Below are positions 45,011-55,168 of a stretch of DNA of 64,000 bases, piece by piece. Below the pieces are notes generated by a model. The model was not told where the DNA came from. It did no database searches and was given only the letters and a program-made list of their open reading frames with translations. Location of the stretch: positions 310,001-374,000 of the forward strand of contig NZ_CP104307.1 of the NCBI RefSeq assembly GCF_025252405.1. The letters are read 5' to 3'. This stretch comes from Flavobacterium sp. TR2. Lineage in GTDB: Bacteria > Bacteroidota > Bacteroidia > Flavobacteriales > Flavobacteriaceae. The first letter of the stretch is position 1. Every line of letters begins with the position of its first letter. The translations under genes were made by a program, and so were the position numbers.

Positions 45011-47452
45011 TTAACTTTTTCTGATTCGATTTATGAATGCTTTCCAAAATCCAGCTTTAACTTCTTCTTCATGATAACCATTTGAATAAGCTCCGTAGCC
45101 GTAGCCATAACCGGTACCATATTTGGCTTTATTTTCATAACCATTCAATATAATGCTTACGTTGCTTAGCTCTCCACGTTTAAGTCTCGTATTTAACAAC
45201 GTTATCATATCTTTCTTAGTATAATTCTGCCTTACGATATACAATGTTACGTCTGCGAATTGAACCAATTCTAATGAATCTGCAACTAGACCAACTGGCG
45301 GAGTATCTAAAACTATATAATCATATTTCTTCTTTAATTCATCAATCAGCTCCTTCATTCCATCACTTAAAATTAATTCTGAAGGATTTGGAGGAATTGG
45401 CCCCGAAAGTATTACATCTAGATTTGGGATTAATGTCGAATTAGTGATTTCATCTAAGCTATTTTGCTTTATCAAATAATTAACCACTCCCAAAGGTGAT
45501 TTTATTTGAAATTCATCTGCCAATCTAGGTTTTCTTAAATCCAAACCAACGATTACCGTTTTCTTTTCGCTTAAAGCAAAAACAGTGGCAATATTTATTG
45601 AGCAGAACGTTTTTCCTTCACCACTTATTGAAGACGTAATCATTAATGTTTTTGCTCCGCTAACTTGCTGTTTTTTATACAAAAACTGAAGCGAAGAACG
45701 AATACCTCTAAAAGATTCTGAAAGAGCTGACTTTGGTTTCTCAAAAACTGCCAAATTAGTGGAATCATTATTAAGCCCAATAACTCCAAGCAAAGGAATT
45801 TGTGTTAACTTGCTAATATCCTCACTATTCTGAATTGAATTGCTAACAAAAAAGATTACCAGAACAAATAATAAAGGAATTAAAATCCCTAAAAACAAAG
45901 CCATGATATAATTCACAGAGGTCTTTGGCCCAATTAATCCTCCTCCAATATCCTTTGCAGGATCAATAAAATGAATATCCGACAGATTAGATGCTCTTAC
46001 AATTTCTGCTTCATTTCTTTTCTGAAGAAACTCTGTATAAATATTATCATTTAAATCATATTTCCTTTTGATTTTTAATAATTCTTGCTGTTCACCAGGA
46101 AGTCTTTTTACTGTGCTTTCCGCTTGACCAATTTTTGCGTTTACCAAAGATAAATCATACAATAAAGAAGCTTTTGCAGTGACAATATTCTCTTGAAGAA
46201 CATTTTTTACAGCAGCCATCTGATTATCAAAATCTTTAAATATTTTTTCGCTCTTTACAGCATAAGCCATTTCAGACCTTTGAGTTGAAAGCGCAATAAG
46301 TTTAGAAACGTTGGCAACAATATTTGGATCTTCAATTCCTGCAACAGAAGGAGCCGGCAATCTAGAATAATCAACGCTATTGTTTAAATACGATTTTAAC
46401 GAATTATAGTAAGCTATCTTTCTTGTTAACTGATCTTTTTCAACATCAAAATCCATTATTTTCTCTGAAACTTTAGAGCCGCCGTCTTCTATTTCATAAA
46501 TATTCTTATCCTTTTGGAAAGATTTTAATTCGTTGCCAGTCTGTTTGAGCTGAGACTCCATCGCGACTAGCGTACTATCGATAAATCTAATCGTATTGGT
46601 AGCAAACTGATTTTTGCCGTCAAGCTGAATTTTAATAAGCATTTTTACAGTCGAATTCAAATAATCAACCATTCTTGCTTTATTAGTTCCTTGCATTGAC
46701 AAGGTTAATATTGACCCGCCACTTTTTCCTGCATCTACATTTACTCCTTTATATTGAGAAACTGTTCCGTCAAAATCGTTAAATCTTACAAAATATTCTT
46801 TGCCTTTATAAAAGCCTGGATTATCATTTATTTGAAGTCTCCAATTTAAGAACGGCAGATTAACACTTTCTCCTACTTTATATTTTTTGGCAAAAATTAC
46901 AGGCTGTACCGAAGTATTGCTATAAGAGTTATTGCTATAAGTGATTAGCGAAACTGAATTACTTTCAAATGGAATCTGTATCTGATATTCATTTTCACTT
47001 AAAAATTTTATGCTAATTAATGTATTTGCAATCTGTCCTTTGGTTTTATCAATGTCAACATAAAATGGAACAGCTCCATAAGAGTCTATCAAATTATACT
47101 CCCCTTGCTCCAAATAATCGATATAAAATTGAAGTTTATCTATCACCAACTCATTATGAGATCTAGATTGGAGAATTGTGGAAATCCCATTTACCTGATC
47201 AGAAATTCCTCCCCAGTTAAAGACCAAACTGGTATTCGATGTAAAAAAAGGATTATTTTCTTCTTTAATAGAAACCAAAGTTTGCATTTCGTAAATCTTT
47301 TCTTTACGAATGTTTATCTGATAAGCAACTGTGAAAGTAATAATCAAACTTACAAGAAACCATTTCCAATAGCTTGCAATTTTAAGCAGAAACCCTTTAA
47401 AATCAAAATGAGATTGATTTTCAAAAATGGCCAAGTCTTTAATATCTAACAT
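45011..47452 (-). CDS. wzc: Polysaccharide co-polymerase with autokinase domain, Wzc-like (813 aa)
   Basis: Inner-membrane BY-kinase that controls capsule or exopolysaccharide polymerisation. First transmembrane helix near 32-45 (WFLVSLIITFTVAY), periplasmic Wzz and coiled-coil region to about 500, second helix near 515-540 (IMALFLGILIPLLFVLVIFF). The cytoplasmic kinase has Walker A SISGEGKT at 608-615, Walker A' VGLDLRKPRL and Walker B IVLDTPP near 713-719. A C-terminal tyrosine cluster spans 772-793 (Y772, 778, 782, 784, 786, 789, 793), the autophosphorylation tail. It pairs with the export lipoprotein just upstream. Confidence 0.93.
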   Translation of the reverse strand: MLDIKDLAIFENQSHFDFKGFLLKIASYWKWFLVSLIITFTVAYQINIRKEKIYEMQTLVSIKEENNPFFTSNTSLVFNWGGISDQVNGISTILQSRSHNELVIDKLQFYIDYLEQGEYNLIDSYGAVPFYVDIDKTKGQIANTLISIKFLSENEYQIQIPFESNSVSLITYSNNSYSNTSVQPVIFAKKYKVGESVNLPFLNWRLQINDNPGFYKGKEYFVRFNDFDGTVSQYKGVNVDAGKSGGSILTLSMQGTNKARMVDYLNSTVKMLIKIQLDGKNQFATNTIRFIDSTLVAMESQLKQTGNELKSFQKDKNIYEIEDGGSKVSEKIMDFDVEKDQLTRKIAYYNSLKSYLNNSVDYSRLPAPSVAGIEDPNIVANVSKLIALSTQRSEMAYAVKSEKIFKDFDNQMAAVKNVLQENIVTAKASLLYDLSLVNAKIGQAESTVKRLPGEQQELLKIKRKYDLNDNIYTEFLQKRNEAEIVRASNLSDIHFIDPAKDIGGGLIGPKTSVNYIMALFLGILIPLLFVLVIFFVSNSIQNSEDISKLTQIPLLGVIGLNNDSTNLAVFEKPKSALSESFRGIRSSLQFLYKKQQVSGAKTLMITSSISGEGKTFCSINIATVFALSEKKTVIVGLDLRKPRLADEFQIKSPLGVVNYLIKQNSLDEITNSTLIPNLDVILSGPIPPNPSELILSDGMKELIDELKKKYDYIVLDTPPVGLVADSLELVQFADVTLYIVRQNYTKKDMITLLNTRLKRGELSNVSIILNGYENKAKYGTGYGYGYGAYSNGYHEEEVKAGFWKAFINRIRKS

Positions 47453-47467
47453 TTTAAAATTCTCTTT

Positions 47468-48259
47468 TTACTTTATTATTAGATAAACCGTTGTAGCCAA
47501 AGATAACAATGTAATTATTGTTCCAATAGATTGTATTCCCGTCTGGCCAGTTCCCCAAGTTTTTTGTCTTAGCGGCTTTACATAAATATAATCATTTGGC
47601 TGTAAATAATAGTAAGGCGATTTCATTACATTCACATCAGTAAGGTCAATATCATGCATCTGCACACCTGTTGGAGTTTGTCGAATTACGGTCACTTCTT
47701 TCCTGTTTCCAACTGTAGTAATATCTCCTGCATTTGCAACAGCTTCCAAGATGGTCACATTATCTTTAAACAATGTTTTTGTTCCAGTGCTTCCAACCTC
47801 CCCATTAATGGTATATCTAAAACCTGCCAGCTTTACTGTAACAAAAACATTGGCCTCAGTCTTAAAATATTCTTCCAGTAATTTCTTTTCAATTTTTACG
47901 CGAACCTCTTCAAGAGTATAGCCAATTACATTAATCTCTCCTAGAATTGGCATTCTAATATTTCCGTGATCATCAACCGTAAATCCATCAAAATACAAAG
48001 CCGATTCACTTTTCCCCGCTTGTCCTCCTTGATCCTCAGTTGTATTAAAAATAGAAACTAATTTCGGATCGATTGCTTTTATATTGATTTTCAAAATGTC
48101 ATTTACCTGTAAGCGATATGGTTTTGCTTCTACTGCAGCAATTGCTTTTTGTTCGCCAGAATCATTTTTATCTTGAAGATAAACTAGATCTTTAATCGGA
48201 ATGCATGAGGTAAATAATGCTGAAATTAATAAGAATAGAAAAAAGCTTTTTTTTGTCAT
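47468..48259 (-). CDS. wza: Polysaccharide export outer-membrane lipoprotein, Wza-like (263 aa)
   Basis: OPX-family exporter. The signal peptide ends in a lipobox LFTSC with Cys19 as the acylation site. Poly_export motif YRLQVNDILKINIKAIDP, then GNIRMPILGEINVIGYT and one SLBB domain (YTINGEVGSTGT). The C-terminus ends with a hydrophobic helix (IGTIITLLSLATTVYLII). Length is short relative to E. coli Wza (379) but typical for Bacteroidota. It opens the polysaccharide region, 70 bp downstream of recR, with no evident promoter between them. Confidence 0.92.
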   Translation of the reverse strand: MTKKSFFLFLLISALFTSCIPIKDLVYLQDKNDSGEQKAIAAVEAKPYRLQVNDILKINIKAIDPKLVSIFNTTEDQGGQAGKSESALYFDGFTVDDHGNIRMPILGEINVIGYTLEEVRVKIEKKLLEEYFKTEANVFVTVKLAGFRYTINGEVGSTGTKTLFKDNVTILEAVANAGDITTVGNRKEVTVIRQTPTGVQMHDIDLTDVNVMKSPYYYLQPNDYIYVKPLRQKTWGTGQTGIQSIGTIITLLSLATTVYLIIK

Positions 48260-48329
48260 TCGTTAAATTTTATCTCACATAGCTTTTCCGTTATTTTCCA
48301 GAAAAAACTAGCTGTTATTTGGGGTTTAG

Positions 48330-48950
48330 TTAATTATTTTTAAATGTTTTTTCAAAAGGGATTCTGTGCAGAATACTTCTCCCTAATGTTATTTCATCTG
48401 CATATTCCAATTCATCTCCGACCGATATTCCTCTCGCTATTGTTGAAATAATAATCTTGGAGTCCGCGATTTGCTTATAGATATAAAAATTTGTTGTATC
48501 GCCCTCCATTGTTGAGCTTAAAGCAAAAATAATCTCCGATACTTTCCCAGATTTCACTTTCGCCACCAAACTAGAAATATTCAACTGGTTAGGACCAACT
48601 CCTTCGATGGGCGAAATTTTCCCGCCTAACACATGGTATATACCTTTAAATTGCCCGGTATTTTCTATGGCCATAACATCTCGAATATCTTCTACAATAC
48701 ATATTGTTTCATGATTTCTAATCGGATTAGCGCATATTTCACAAACTTTAGTATCCGAAATATTATGGCAACTTTCGCAAAATTTAATATCCTCACGCAT
48801 ATTCAATAATGCCTGAGATAAAAAGACAGTTTGTTCCTTCGGCTGTTTTAACAAATGAAGAACCAATCGAAGTGCTGTACGCTTACCTATACCAGGCAAT
48901 TGCGACATTTCGTTTACTGCTTTTTCAATTAATTTTGATGAAAATTCCAT
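48330..48950 (-). CDS. recR: Recombination mediator protein RecR (206 aa)
   Basis: DNA-repair protein that acts with RecO and RecF to load RecA on gaps. N-terminal helix-hairpin-helix [20 protein letters not shown], the zinc-finger [16 protein letters not shown] with four cysteines, and the Toprim domain [13 protein letters not shown] with [20 protein letters not shown]. Length is typical. It has no functional link with the adjoining polysaccharide genes. Confidence 0.97.
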   Translation of the reverse strand: MEFSSKLIEKAVNEMSQLPGIGKRTALRLVLHLLKQPKEQTVFLSQALLNMREDIKFCESCHNISDTKVCEICANPIRNHETICIVEDIRDVMAIENTGQFKGIYHVLGGKISPIEGVGPNQLNISSLVAKVKSGKVSEIIFALSSTMEGDTTNFYIYKQIADSKIIISTIARGISVGDELEYADEITLGRSILHRIPFEKTFKNN

Positions 48951-49009
48951 GACGACAAAAGTAATACTTTTAATGGTTTAGCCTACATTACATCCATTAA
49001 ATTCAAGCG

Positions 49010-49086
49010 TTAGCGATATTGAAAAATTATTCCGAAACCCCTTTCTTTTTCTATCCGAAATAAATGTATTTAGCGACATTCAAAAA
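49010..49086. repeat. Two imperfect direct repeats in the recR upstream region
   Basis: Segments 49010-49026 and 49070-49086 share 15 of 17 bases (differences at two positions) and are 60 bp apart. The intervening and following bases include two copies of a short TCCGAAA motif. Purpose unknown. Confidence 0.4.
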
Positions 49087-49112
49087 CCATCTATTCAAAA
49101 AATGCTTTTAGC

Positions 49113-49478
49113 TTAATATTGACTAGTAGCTAGCAAAACTAATGTACAGGCTACTTCTACCTCAATACCATTAGATTCTAATAATTGATACAATTCTGGA
49201 TTTTCTGTTCCGGGATTAAAAATTACACGTTTAGGATGCGATTCGATAATATAGTTATAATAATCTCTTTGACGAGCAGGATTTAAATACAAAGTAATAG
49301 TATCGATATTTTTAACTGGCATTGCCTTGGTTTGAATTTTCACTCCAGCAACCTCACCTGCTTTTTGTCCAATTGCCAATACCGAATGGCCTTTCCCAAC
49401 CAACATATTGACTGCTCTAAACGAGTAGCGTTCTGGGTTTGTAGATGCGCCTATAACTAATGTTTTTTTACTTTTCAT
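49113..49478 (-). CDS. CoA-binding domain protein, YccU-like (121 aa)
   Basis: Small Rossmann-fold protein of the CoA-binding group. KTLVIGASTNPERYSFRAVNML is the nucleotide loop, followed by IDTITLYLNPARQRDY and VIFNPGTENPEL. It corresponds to the single-domain homologues of succinyl-CoA ligase alpha. The cellular role is unknown. A TACTTTTG box lies 18 bp upstream. Confidence 0.87.
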   Translation of the reverse strand: MKSKKTLVIGASTNPERYSFRAVNMLVGKGHSVLAIGQKAGEVAGVKIQTKAMPVKNIDTITLYLNPARQRDYYNYIIESHPKRVIFNPGTENPELYQLLESNGIEVEVACTLVLLATSQY

Positions 49479-49495
49479 GGTTTTTATTTAGATTG

Positions 49496-49503
49496 CAAAA
49501 GTA
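49496..49503 (-). promoter_or_regulatory. Candidate -7 element of the CoA-binding protein gene
   Basis: On the minus strand the sequence is TACTTTTG followed by C, matching TAnnTTTG, with the start codon 18 bp away. No TTG element at the usual distance. Confidence 0.35.
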
Positions 49504-49631
49504 ATCAAAAAAGAATGATTACGTCTTATATCTTTGATTCAGAATCGATAACAATAAAAAACATATTCATAACATAATTTCATACAAAAGCATCAAAAAA
49601 TAACTACATTTACTTTACTAACTAACATAAT

Positions 49632-50258
49632 ATGGAATTATTTATTTACTTATTTGCCGCTTTATTCTCGGTATTAAACCCAATCGGAACAGTGCCAATT
49701 TTTGTTGGATTGACACAACATGATTCGCAAAAAGAAAGATCTCGAATTTCTCTTTGGACTGCAATCAATGTTTTTATCATATTACTGGTCTCTTATTTCA
49801 TTGGTCAATATGTTCTAACTTTTTTTGGCATCAGTATTGACGCCTTAAGAATCGCTGGCGGAATCGTAATTGTAAATTCTGGATTTTCCTTGCTTTCTGG
49901 CAAATTCAACAAAAAACGAGGAATCAATAAAAAAATCGAAAATGAAGCGCAGCACAGAAACGATATCGCCCTTACTCCATTAGCAATACCAATGCTTGCT
50001 GGCCCTGGATCTATGTCTCTTTTAATTGCTTTTTACCAAGAACATCATGAAATAAATGAAATCATCATTTCTTCACTAGCGATTTTAGCAATTGCAGTAG
50101 CTATTTTTGCAATTCTAAAAAGCGCTCATTACTTAGCTCGAATATTAGGTGCTTCAGGAATTGTTGCGATTTCTAGAATTGTTGGCTTTATAGTTATTTC
50201 AATCGGCATTCAATATATTGTAAGCGCAATTGTGAATATTATTAAAGGAAATTTCTAA
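49632..50258 (+). CDS. MarC family integral membrane protein (208 aa)
   Basis: The only plus-strand gene in the window. UPF0056/MarC family: six hydrophobic helices, with LFIYLFAALFSVLNPIGTVPIFVGLT at the N-terminus (conserved NPIGTVPIF), AGGIVIVNSGFSLL, LTPLAIPMLAGPGSM (the family's second signature) and GFIVISIGIQYIVSAI. The name comes from an early link to antibiotic resistance that was later discounted for E. coli; function is unknown. It is divergent from the CoA-binding protein gene and convergent with ctlX, sharing a bidirectional terminator with it. Confidence 0.93.
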   Translation: MELFIYLFAALFSVLNPIGTVPIFVGLTQHDSQKERSRISLWTAINVFIILLVSYFIGQYVLTFFGISIDALRIAGGIVIVNSGFSLLSGKFNKKRGINKKIENEAQHRNDIALTPLAIPMLAGPGSMSLLIAFYQEHHEINEIIISSLAILAIAVAIFAILKSAHYLARILGASGIVAISRIVGFIVISIGIQYIVSAIVNIIKGNF

Positions 50259-50274
50259 GTTCAAATCATATTCT

Positions 50275-50323
50275 AAAAAAGAAAGGGATAAAATCGTGAT
50301 GACTTTATCCCTTTCTTTTTTTT
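50275..50323. terminator. Bidirectional terminator between marC and ctlX
   Basis: A 12-bp stem (50281-50292 with 50304-50315) and an 11-nt loop, flanked by A6 on the left and T8 on the right, so it works in both directions for the convergent genes. Confidence 0.85.
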
Positions 50324-50338
50324 ACTAAATATTTTTTT

Positions 50339-51274
50339 TTAACTTCTCGGTAAGAAAACTTCGGCCATCATACATCTGGCGCTTCCTCCTCCGCAAGCTT
50401 CAATTGTATCCAAACTTGAACTTAAAATTTCTGCATGATTTTCCAACTGCGCAATTTGTTTTGGAGTCAGGCTTTGATACGCAGAAGCACTCATCACGAT
50501 ATATCTCTTATCATCTTTTCCGCGAACTTCAAGCATATTTCCCGCAAAATTATTTACTTGAGCTTCTGTTATTAAAACAACTTCTTTTCCGTCTTGTTTA
50601 AGATTATCCAAAACCATTTTACGCTCTTTTTTATCATCAATAGAATCTGCACAAATCACAGCAAAAGTTTCGCCTAAACACATCATCACATTAGTATGAT
50701 AAATTAATTTACGTTCGCCATCAACAGTTTGAAAAGCTTCAAAAATTACAGGAGCATAATCAAAATCCTCACAAAACTCTATAAACAATTCTTCATCTGC
50801 ACGTGGCGACAATGCACAATATGCTTTTCCGTTTGCTCTATCCAACAATAAACTTCCTGTTCCTTCTAAGAAAATGCCATCTTCTTCTGCAGAAGTATAA
50901 TCCATAATATTAGAAATTTCAAATCCTTTTTCTTCCAAAGTATCCAAAATATCTTCGCGACGTTCTTGACGGCGATTTTCAGCAAACATTGGATAAAGTG
51001 CCACATCTCCATTTTCATGAAATGAAACCCAGTTATTTGGAAAAATACTATCCGGAGTATCAGTCTCCAAATTGTCATCAACAACAGTTACATCAACGCC
51101 AACTGCTCTTAGTTTTTCTACAAAAGCATCAAATTCTTGTTGTGCTTTAGCATTAACAGTACTCGGCAAAAGTCCGTCCAACACTTTTTGATAATAATTA
51201 TTGACAGCCGTCTGTTCATTCATTCTGAATGCAACTGGCCGAATCATCACAATAGCATTAGTAGTTTGTTTCAT
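50339..51274 (-). CDS. ctlX: CtlX-type citrulline utilisation hydrolase, amidinotransferase superfamily (311 aa)
   Basis: Guanidino-modifying superfamily enzyme (pentein fold). Features: NAIVMIRPVAFRMNEQTAVNNYYQ at the start, SIFPNNWVSFHENG (the conserved substrate-binding NNW), LEGTGSLLLDR, YHTNVMMCLG with the catalytic His, and GGGSARCM with the catalytic Cys near the C-terminus. These are the features I associate with CtlX, described as part of citrulline use in Bacteroidota. The arginine-deiminase-like alternative cannot be ruled out. The gene lies next to a second enzyme of the superfamily. Confidence 0.82.
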   Translation of the reverse strand: MKQTTNAIVMIRPVAFRMNEQTAVNNYYQKVLDGLLPSTVNAKAQQEFDAFVEKLRAVGVDVTVVDDNLETDTPDSIFPNNWVSFHENGDVALYPMFAENRRQERREDILDTLEEKGFEISNIMDYTSAEEDGIFLEGTGSLLLDRANGKAYCALSPRADEELFIEFCEDFDYAPVIFEAFQTVDGERKLIYHTNVMMCLGETFAVICADSIDDKKERKMVLDNLKQDGKEVVLITEAQVNNFAGNMLEVRGKDDKRYIVMSASAYQSLTPKQIAQLENHAEILSSSLDTIEACGGGSARCMMAEVFLPRS

Positions 51275-51355
51275 GATTTTATATTTTTTTGTTCAAGTTT
51301 TAGGTTTCAAGTTCACAACTGAAAAAGCGAAACATAAAATTTGAAACGATTTTTT

Positions 51356-52270
51356 TTAATCTCTAATTAATGGTAATGTTGAACATCTTAACAGACCTTC
51401 TTGTTTTGAAATTTCAGCATACGGAATCTCTTCAACCGTAAAACCATTTTCACGAAGCCAGTTATTCAATCTTGTAAAATTCTTTTCAGAAACCACCACA
51501 TTTTCATCAATTGAAAACACATTCGAAAACATATTATACATTTCATTTCTTTCAATATGAAATAAATTTTCTTTTCCGAACAGTTTTACTAAATAAAGGT
51601 AATCTGCCTCTTCGCGAAAGCCTCTTTTATAAATAATACCTTTATTTTTTCCAACAGGCTGAAAACAGCAATCTAAATGCAAAGCATTATCTCTCGCCTC
51701 TAATTTAGATTTTACCAGATCAAACTCTTTCACAATTTTATTCGGAAATAGCGACTTAATATAATTTACGCCATGCATATTGGTTCTTGCGGTAATGTAA
51801 TCTTTATAATCGCTTCCTTTATAAGTCCCTATAAAAATATGATCATTCCATAGCATGACATCTCCCCCTTCTATATGAACTTCTTCTGGAGGGCGAACCA
51901 CTTTTAATGGATCAATCTGATCTATTACATATTGAATAGCATCTAACTCACGTTCTCTGTCTGGCAGAATATTAGATTTTACAAAAACATCGTCAATCAC
52001 AAACCCAATATCACGAGCAAAAATCTGATTATAATTTTCGATCATTTCTGGGCGATAAACAGTTACATCGTATTTCTGAAAAACTGCATTAAAAGCATCC
52101 ATTTCAGCAACCATATCTTTTTCGACAGGATAAGTTCCTGCCTTAATATGTTCCAATGATTTAGGGTCATAAGCCTCTTCTATAGTTGGAGTTGGACCAT
52201 TATGAACAGCAGAACCCAAAACTACAGCACGAAGTCGAGACGTTTCGTTCTTTACATTTAATTGCAACAT
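51356..52270 (-). CDS. Dimethylarginine dimethylaminohydrolase/arginine deiminase-like amidinotransferase (304 aa)
   Basis: Pentein-fold enzyme. IFARDIGFVIDD (FARDxG), VHIEGGDVMLW with the catalytic acidic pair, LHLDCCFQPVG with the His, and the C-terminal GLLRCSTLPLIRD with the nucleophilic Cys. Family members hydrolyse or transfer amidino groups of arginine derivatives. The substrate here is unknown. It has its own candidate promoter at 52290-52297 and lies 81 bp before ctlX. Confidence 0.78.
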   Translation of the reverse strand: MLQLNVKNETSRLRAVVLGSAVHNGPTPTIEEAYDPKSLEHIKAGTYPVEKDMVAEMDAFNAVFQKYDVTVYRPEMIENYNQIFARDIGFVIDDVFVKSNILPDRERELDAIQYVIDQIDPLKVVRPPEEVHIEGGDVMLWNDHIFIGTYKGSDYKDYITARTNMHGVNYIKSLFPNKIVKEFDLVKSKLEARDNALHLDCCFQPVGKNKGIIYKRGFREEADYLYLVKLFGKENLFHIERNEMYNMFSNVFSIDENVVVSEKNFTRLNNWLRENGFTVEEIPYAEISKQEGLLRCSTLPLIRD

Positions 52271-52289
52271 AACTCTATTATATTTTGAG

Positions 52290-52297
52290 CAAATATA
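52290..52297 (-). promoter_or_regulatory. Candidate -7 element of the amidinotransferase-family gene
   Basis: TATATTTG then C on the minus strand, 19 bp ahead of the ATG at 52270; exact match to TAnnTTTG. It overlaps the edge of the gltA terminator, whose stem occupies the region where the upstream element would be, and no TTG is found there. Confidence 0.4.
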
Positions 52298-52326
52298 AAA
52301 AAAGCTTCACAGTAAAGTGAAGCTTT
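52295..52326 (-). terminator. gltA terminator
   Basis: Perfect 10-bp stem (52301-52310 with 52317-52326), 6-nt loop and a T-run in the minus direction, 7 bp below the gltA stop. Confidence 0.85.
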
Positions 52327-52332
52327 CGTTTT

Positions 52333-53610
52333 TTATTTATTAGACTTAAACTCTCGTAAAGGATGTCCTGTATAAATTTGTCTTGGTCTTCCAATTGGCT
52401 CTTTATTTTCACGCATTTCTTTCCATTGCGCAATCCAGCCTGGTAGTCTTCCAATAGCAAACATAACAGTAAACATATCAGTTGGAATTCCTAAAGCTCT
52501 ATAAATAATTCCAGAGTAGAAATCAACATTTGGATATAAGTTTCTTGATTTGAAGTACTCATCTTCAAGAGCCGCTTTTTCAAGTTTTCTTGCAATCTCT
52601 AAAATCGGATCTTCAACACCTAGAGTCTCTAAAACTTCTGTCGCCGCTTTCTTGATGATTTTAGCTCTTGGATCAAAGTTTTTATACACTCTGTGCCCGA
52701 ATCCCATTAAACGGAATGGATCGTTTTTGTCTTTTGCTTTTGCTAAGAACTTATCTGTATCTCCACCGTCTTTGTTAATTTCTTCAAGCATTTCAAGTAC
52801 CGCTTGGTTTGCACCTCCATGAAGAGGTCCCCAAAGCGCAGAAACTCCTGCAGAAACTGAAGCAAATAAACCGGCATGAGAAGAACCTACCATTCTAACC
52901 GTAGAAGTAGAACAGTTTTGCTCGTGATCAGCGTGAAGAATAAACAATTTATCTAACGCATTTACGATTACTGGATTTGCAGCATAAGGTCCTGTTGGCA
53001 ATTTAAACATTAATTGCATGAAACTTTCTACATAACCTTTTGTGTTATCATAGTAATTTAAAGGATAACCCATAGATTTTCTGTAAGTCCATGTAGCAAT
53101 CACTAAAAATTTTGCCATTGTTTTGCAAATAGCTTCATACATTTCTTTTTCGTTATCAACATTAACTGCTTTAGGATTAAAAGCTGTTAAAGCACTTGTT
53201 AAAGCAGATAACACTCCCATTGGGTGAGCTGTTTTAGGGAAACCGTCAATGATATTTTTCATTTCTTCGTTTACCAAAGAATGTTTTTTAATGCCATTTT
53301 CAAAATCTTCTAATTGTGCAGCCGTAGGCAATTCACCAAAAATCAAAAGAAATGAAACTTCTAAAAAACTAGCTTTTTCAGCAAGATCTTCGATTGAATA
53401 CCCTCTGTAACGCAAAATTCCTTCTTCTCCATCTAGGAAAGTGATTTCACTTGTACAAGATCCTGAATTCTTATAACCTGGATCAAGTGTAATATAACCT
53501 GTTAAATCACGTAATTTGTTGATATCGATAGCTGATTCGTTTTCGCTCCCTGTGATTACTGGAAGCTCAACCTTTTTACCATCTATTTCTAATGTAGCTA
53601 TTTTTGACAT
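52333..53610 (-). CDS. gltA: Citrate synthase (425 aa)
   Basis: Condenses oxaloacetate and acetyl-CoA. The start at 53610 (MSKIATLEIDGKKVELP) is typical of type II enzymes; the upstream extension to 53649 is unlikely. Motifs: ILRYRGYSIEDL, ADHEQNCSTSTVRMVGSSHAG with the first catalytic His, GPLHGGANQAVLEML with the second, and FGHRVYKNFDPRAKI with the His/Asp region. C-terminal PIGRPRQIYTGH. It is its own transcription unit between terminators of eno and of its own. Confidence 0.97.
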   Translation of the reverse strand: MSKIATLEIDGKKVELPVITGSENESAIDINKLRDLTGYITLDPGYKNSGSCTSEITFLDGEEGILRYRGYSIEDLAEKASFLEVSFLLIFGELPTAAQLEDFENGIKKHSLVNEEMKNIIDGFPKTAHPMGVLSALTSALTAFNPKAVNVDNEKEMYEAICKTMAKFLVIATWTYRKSMGYPLNYYDNTKGYVESFMQLMFKLPTGPYAANPVIVNALDKLFILHADHEQNCSTSTVRMVGSSHAGLFASVSAGVSALWGPLHGGANQAVLEMLEEINKDGGDTDKFLAKAKDKNDPFRLMGFGHRVYKNFDPRAKIIKKAATEVLETLGVEDPILEIARKLEKAALEDEYFKSRNLYPNVDFYSGIIYRALGIPTDMFTVMFAIGRLPGWIAQWKEMRENKEPIGRPRQIYTGHPLREFKSNK

Positions 53611-53646
53611 AATATACTGGAAATAATTCTTTAAATAATAATTTAT

Positions 53647-53654
53647 CAAATCTA
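53647..53654 (-). promoter_or_regulatory. Candidate -7 element of gltA
   Basis: TAGATTTG on the minus strand, an exact TAnnTTTG match 37 bp ahead of the ATG; a TTG upstream is lacking. Confidence 0.4.
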
Positions 53655-53711
53655 ATGAATTTAAGACTAATTAAAAAAAGAATACTGCTATGAATTTGTT
53701 AAAAGTCCAAA

Positions 53712-53743
53712 AAAAAACCATCCGCGACAACGGATGGTTTTTT
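53712..53743 (-). terminator. eno terminator
   Basis: Stem of 7 GC-rich pairs (53718-53724 with 53731-53737) extended by six A-T pairs, loop 6 nt. It follows the eno stop in the minus direction and has T-runs on both strands. Confidence 0.88.
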
Positions 53744-53763
53744 CCAATATATAATTTGTAGAA

Positions 53764-55068
<1,305 letters not shown>

Positions 55069-55120
55069 TTATTAATAAATTATATTTTTTTTTTCGAAAT
55101 TATAAAAATATTTAATACTA

Positions 55121-55150
55121 TAAACGAGGTTTAGTCATTAAACCCGTTTA
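55121..55150 (-). terminator. Possible terminator after carA
   Basis: Imperfect inverted repeat (55121-55133 with 55139-55150, one bulge) located just below the carA stop. The T-run is short (TATTTTTA), so efficiency is doubtful. Confidence 0.4.
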
Positions 55151-55168
55151 TTTATTAACTACATCGTT

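Noticed and set aside
48956..48963. TACTTTTG box 5 bp ahead of recR
   Set aside because: Too close to the ATG for a normal leader and no TTG element; could only be a leaderless promoter.
52278..52460. Minus-strand frame of 60 codons
   Set aside because: Out of frame with the end of gltA and across its terminator.
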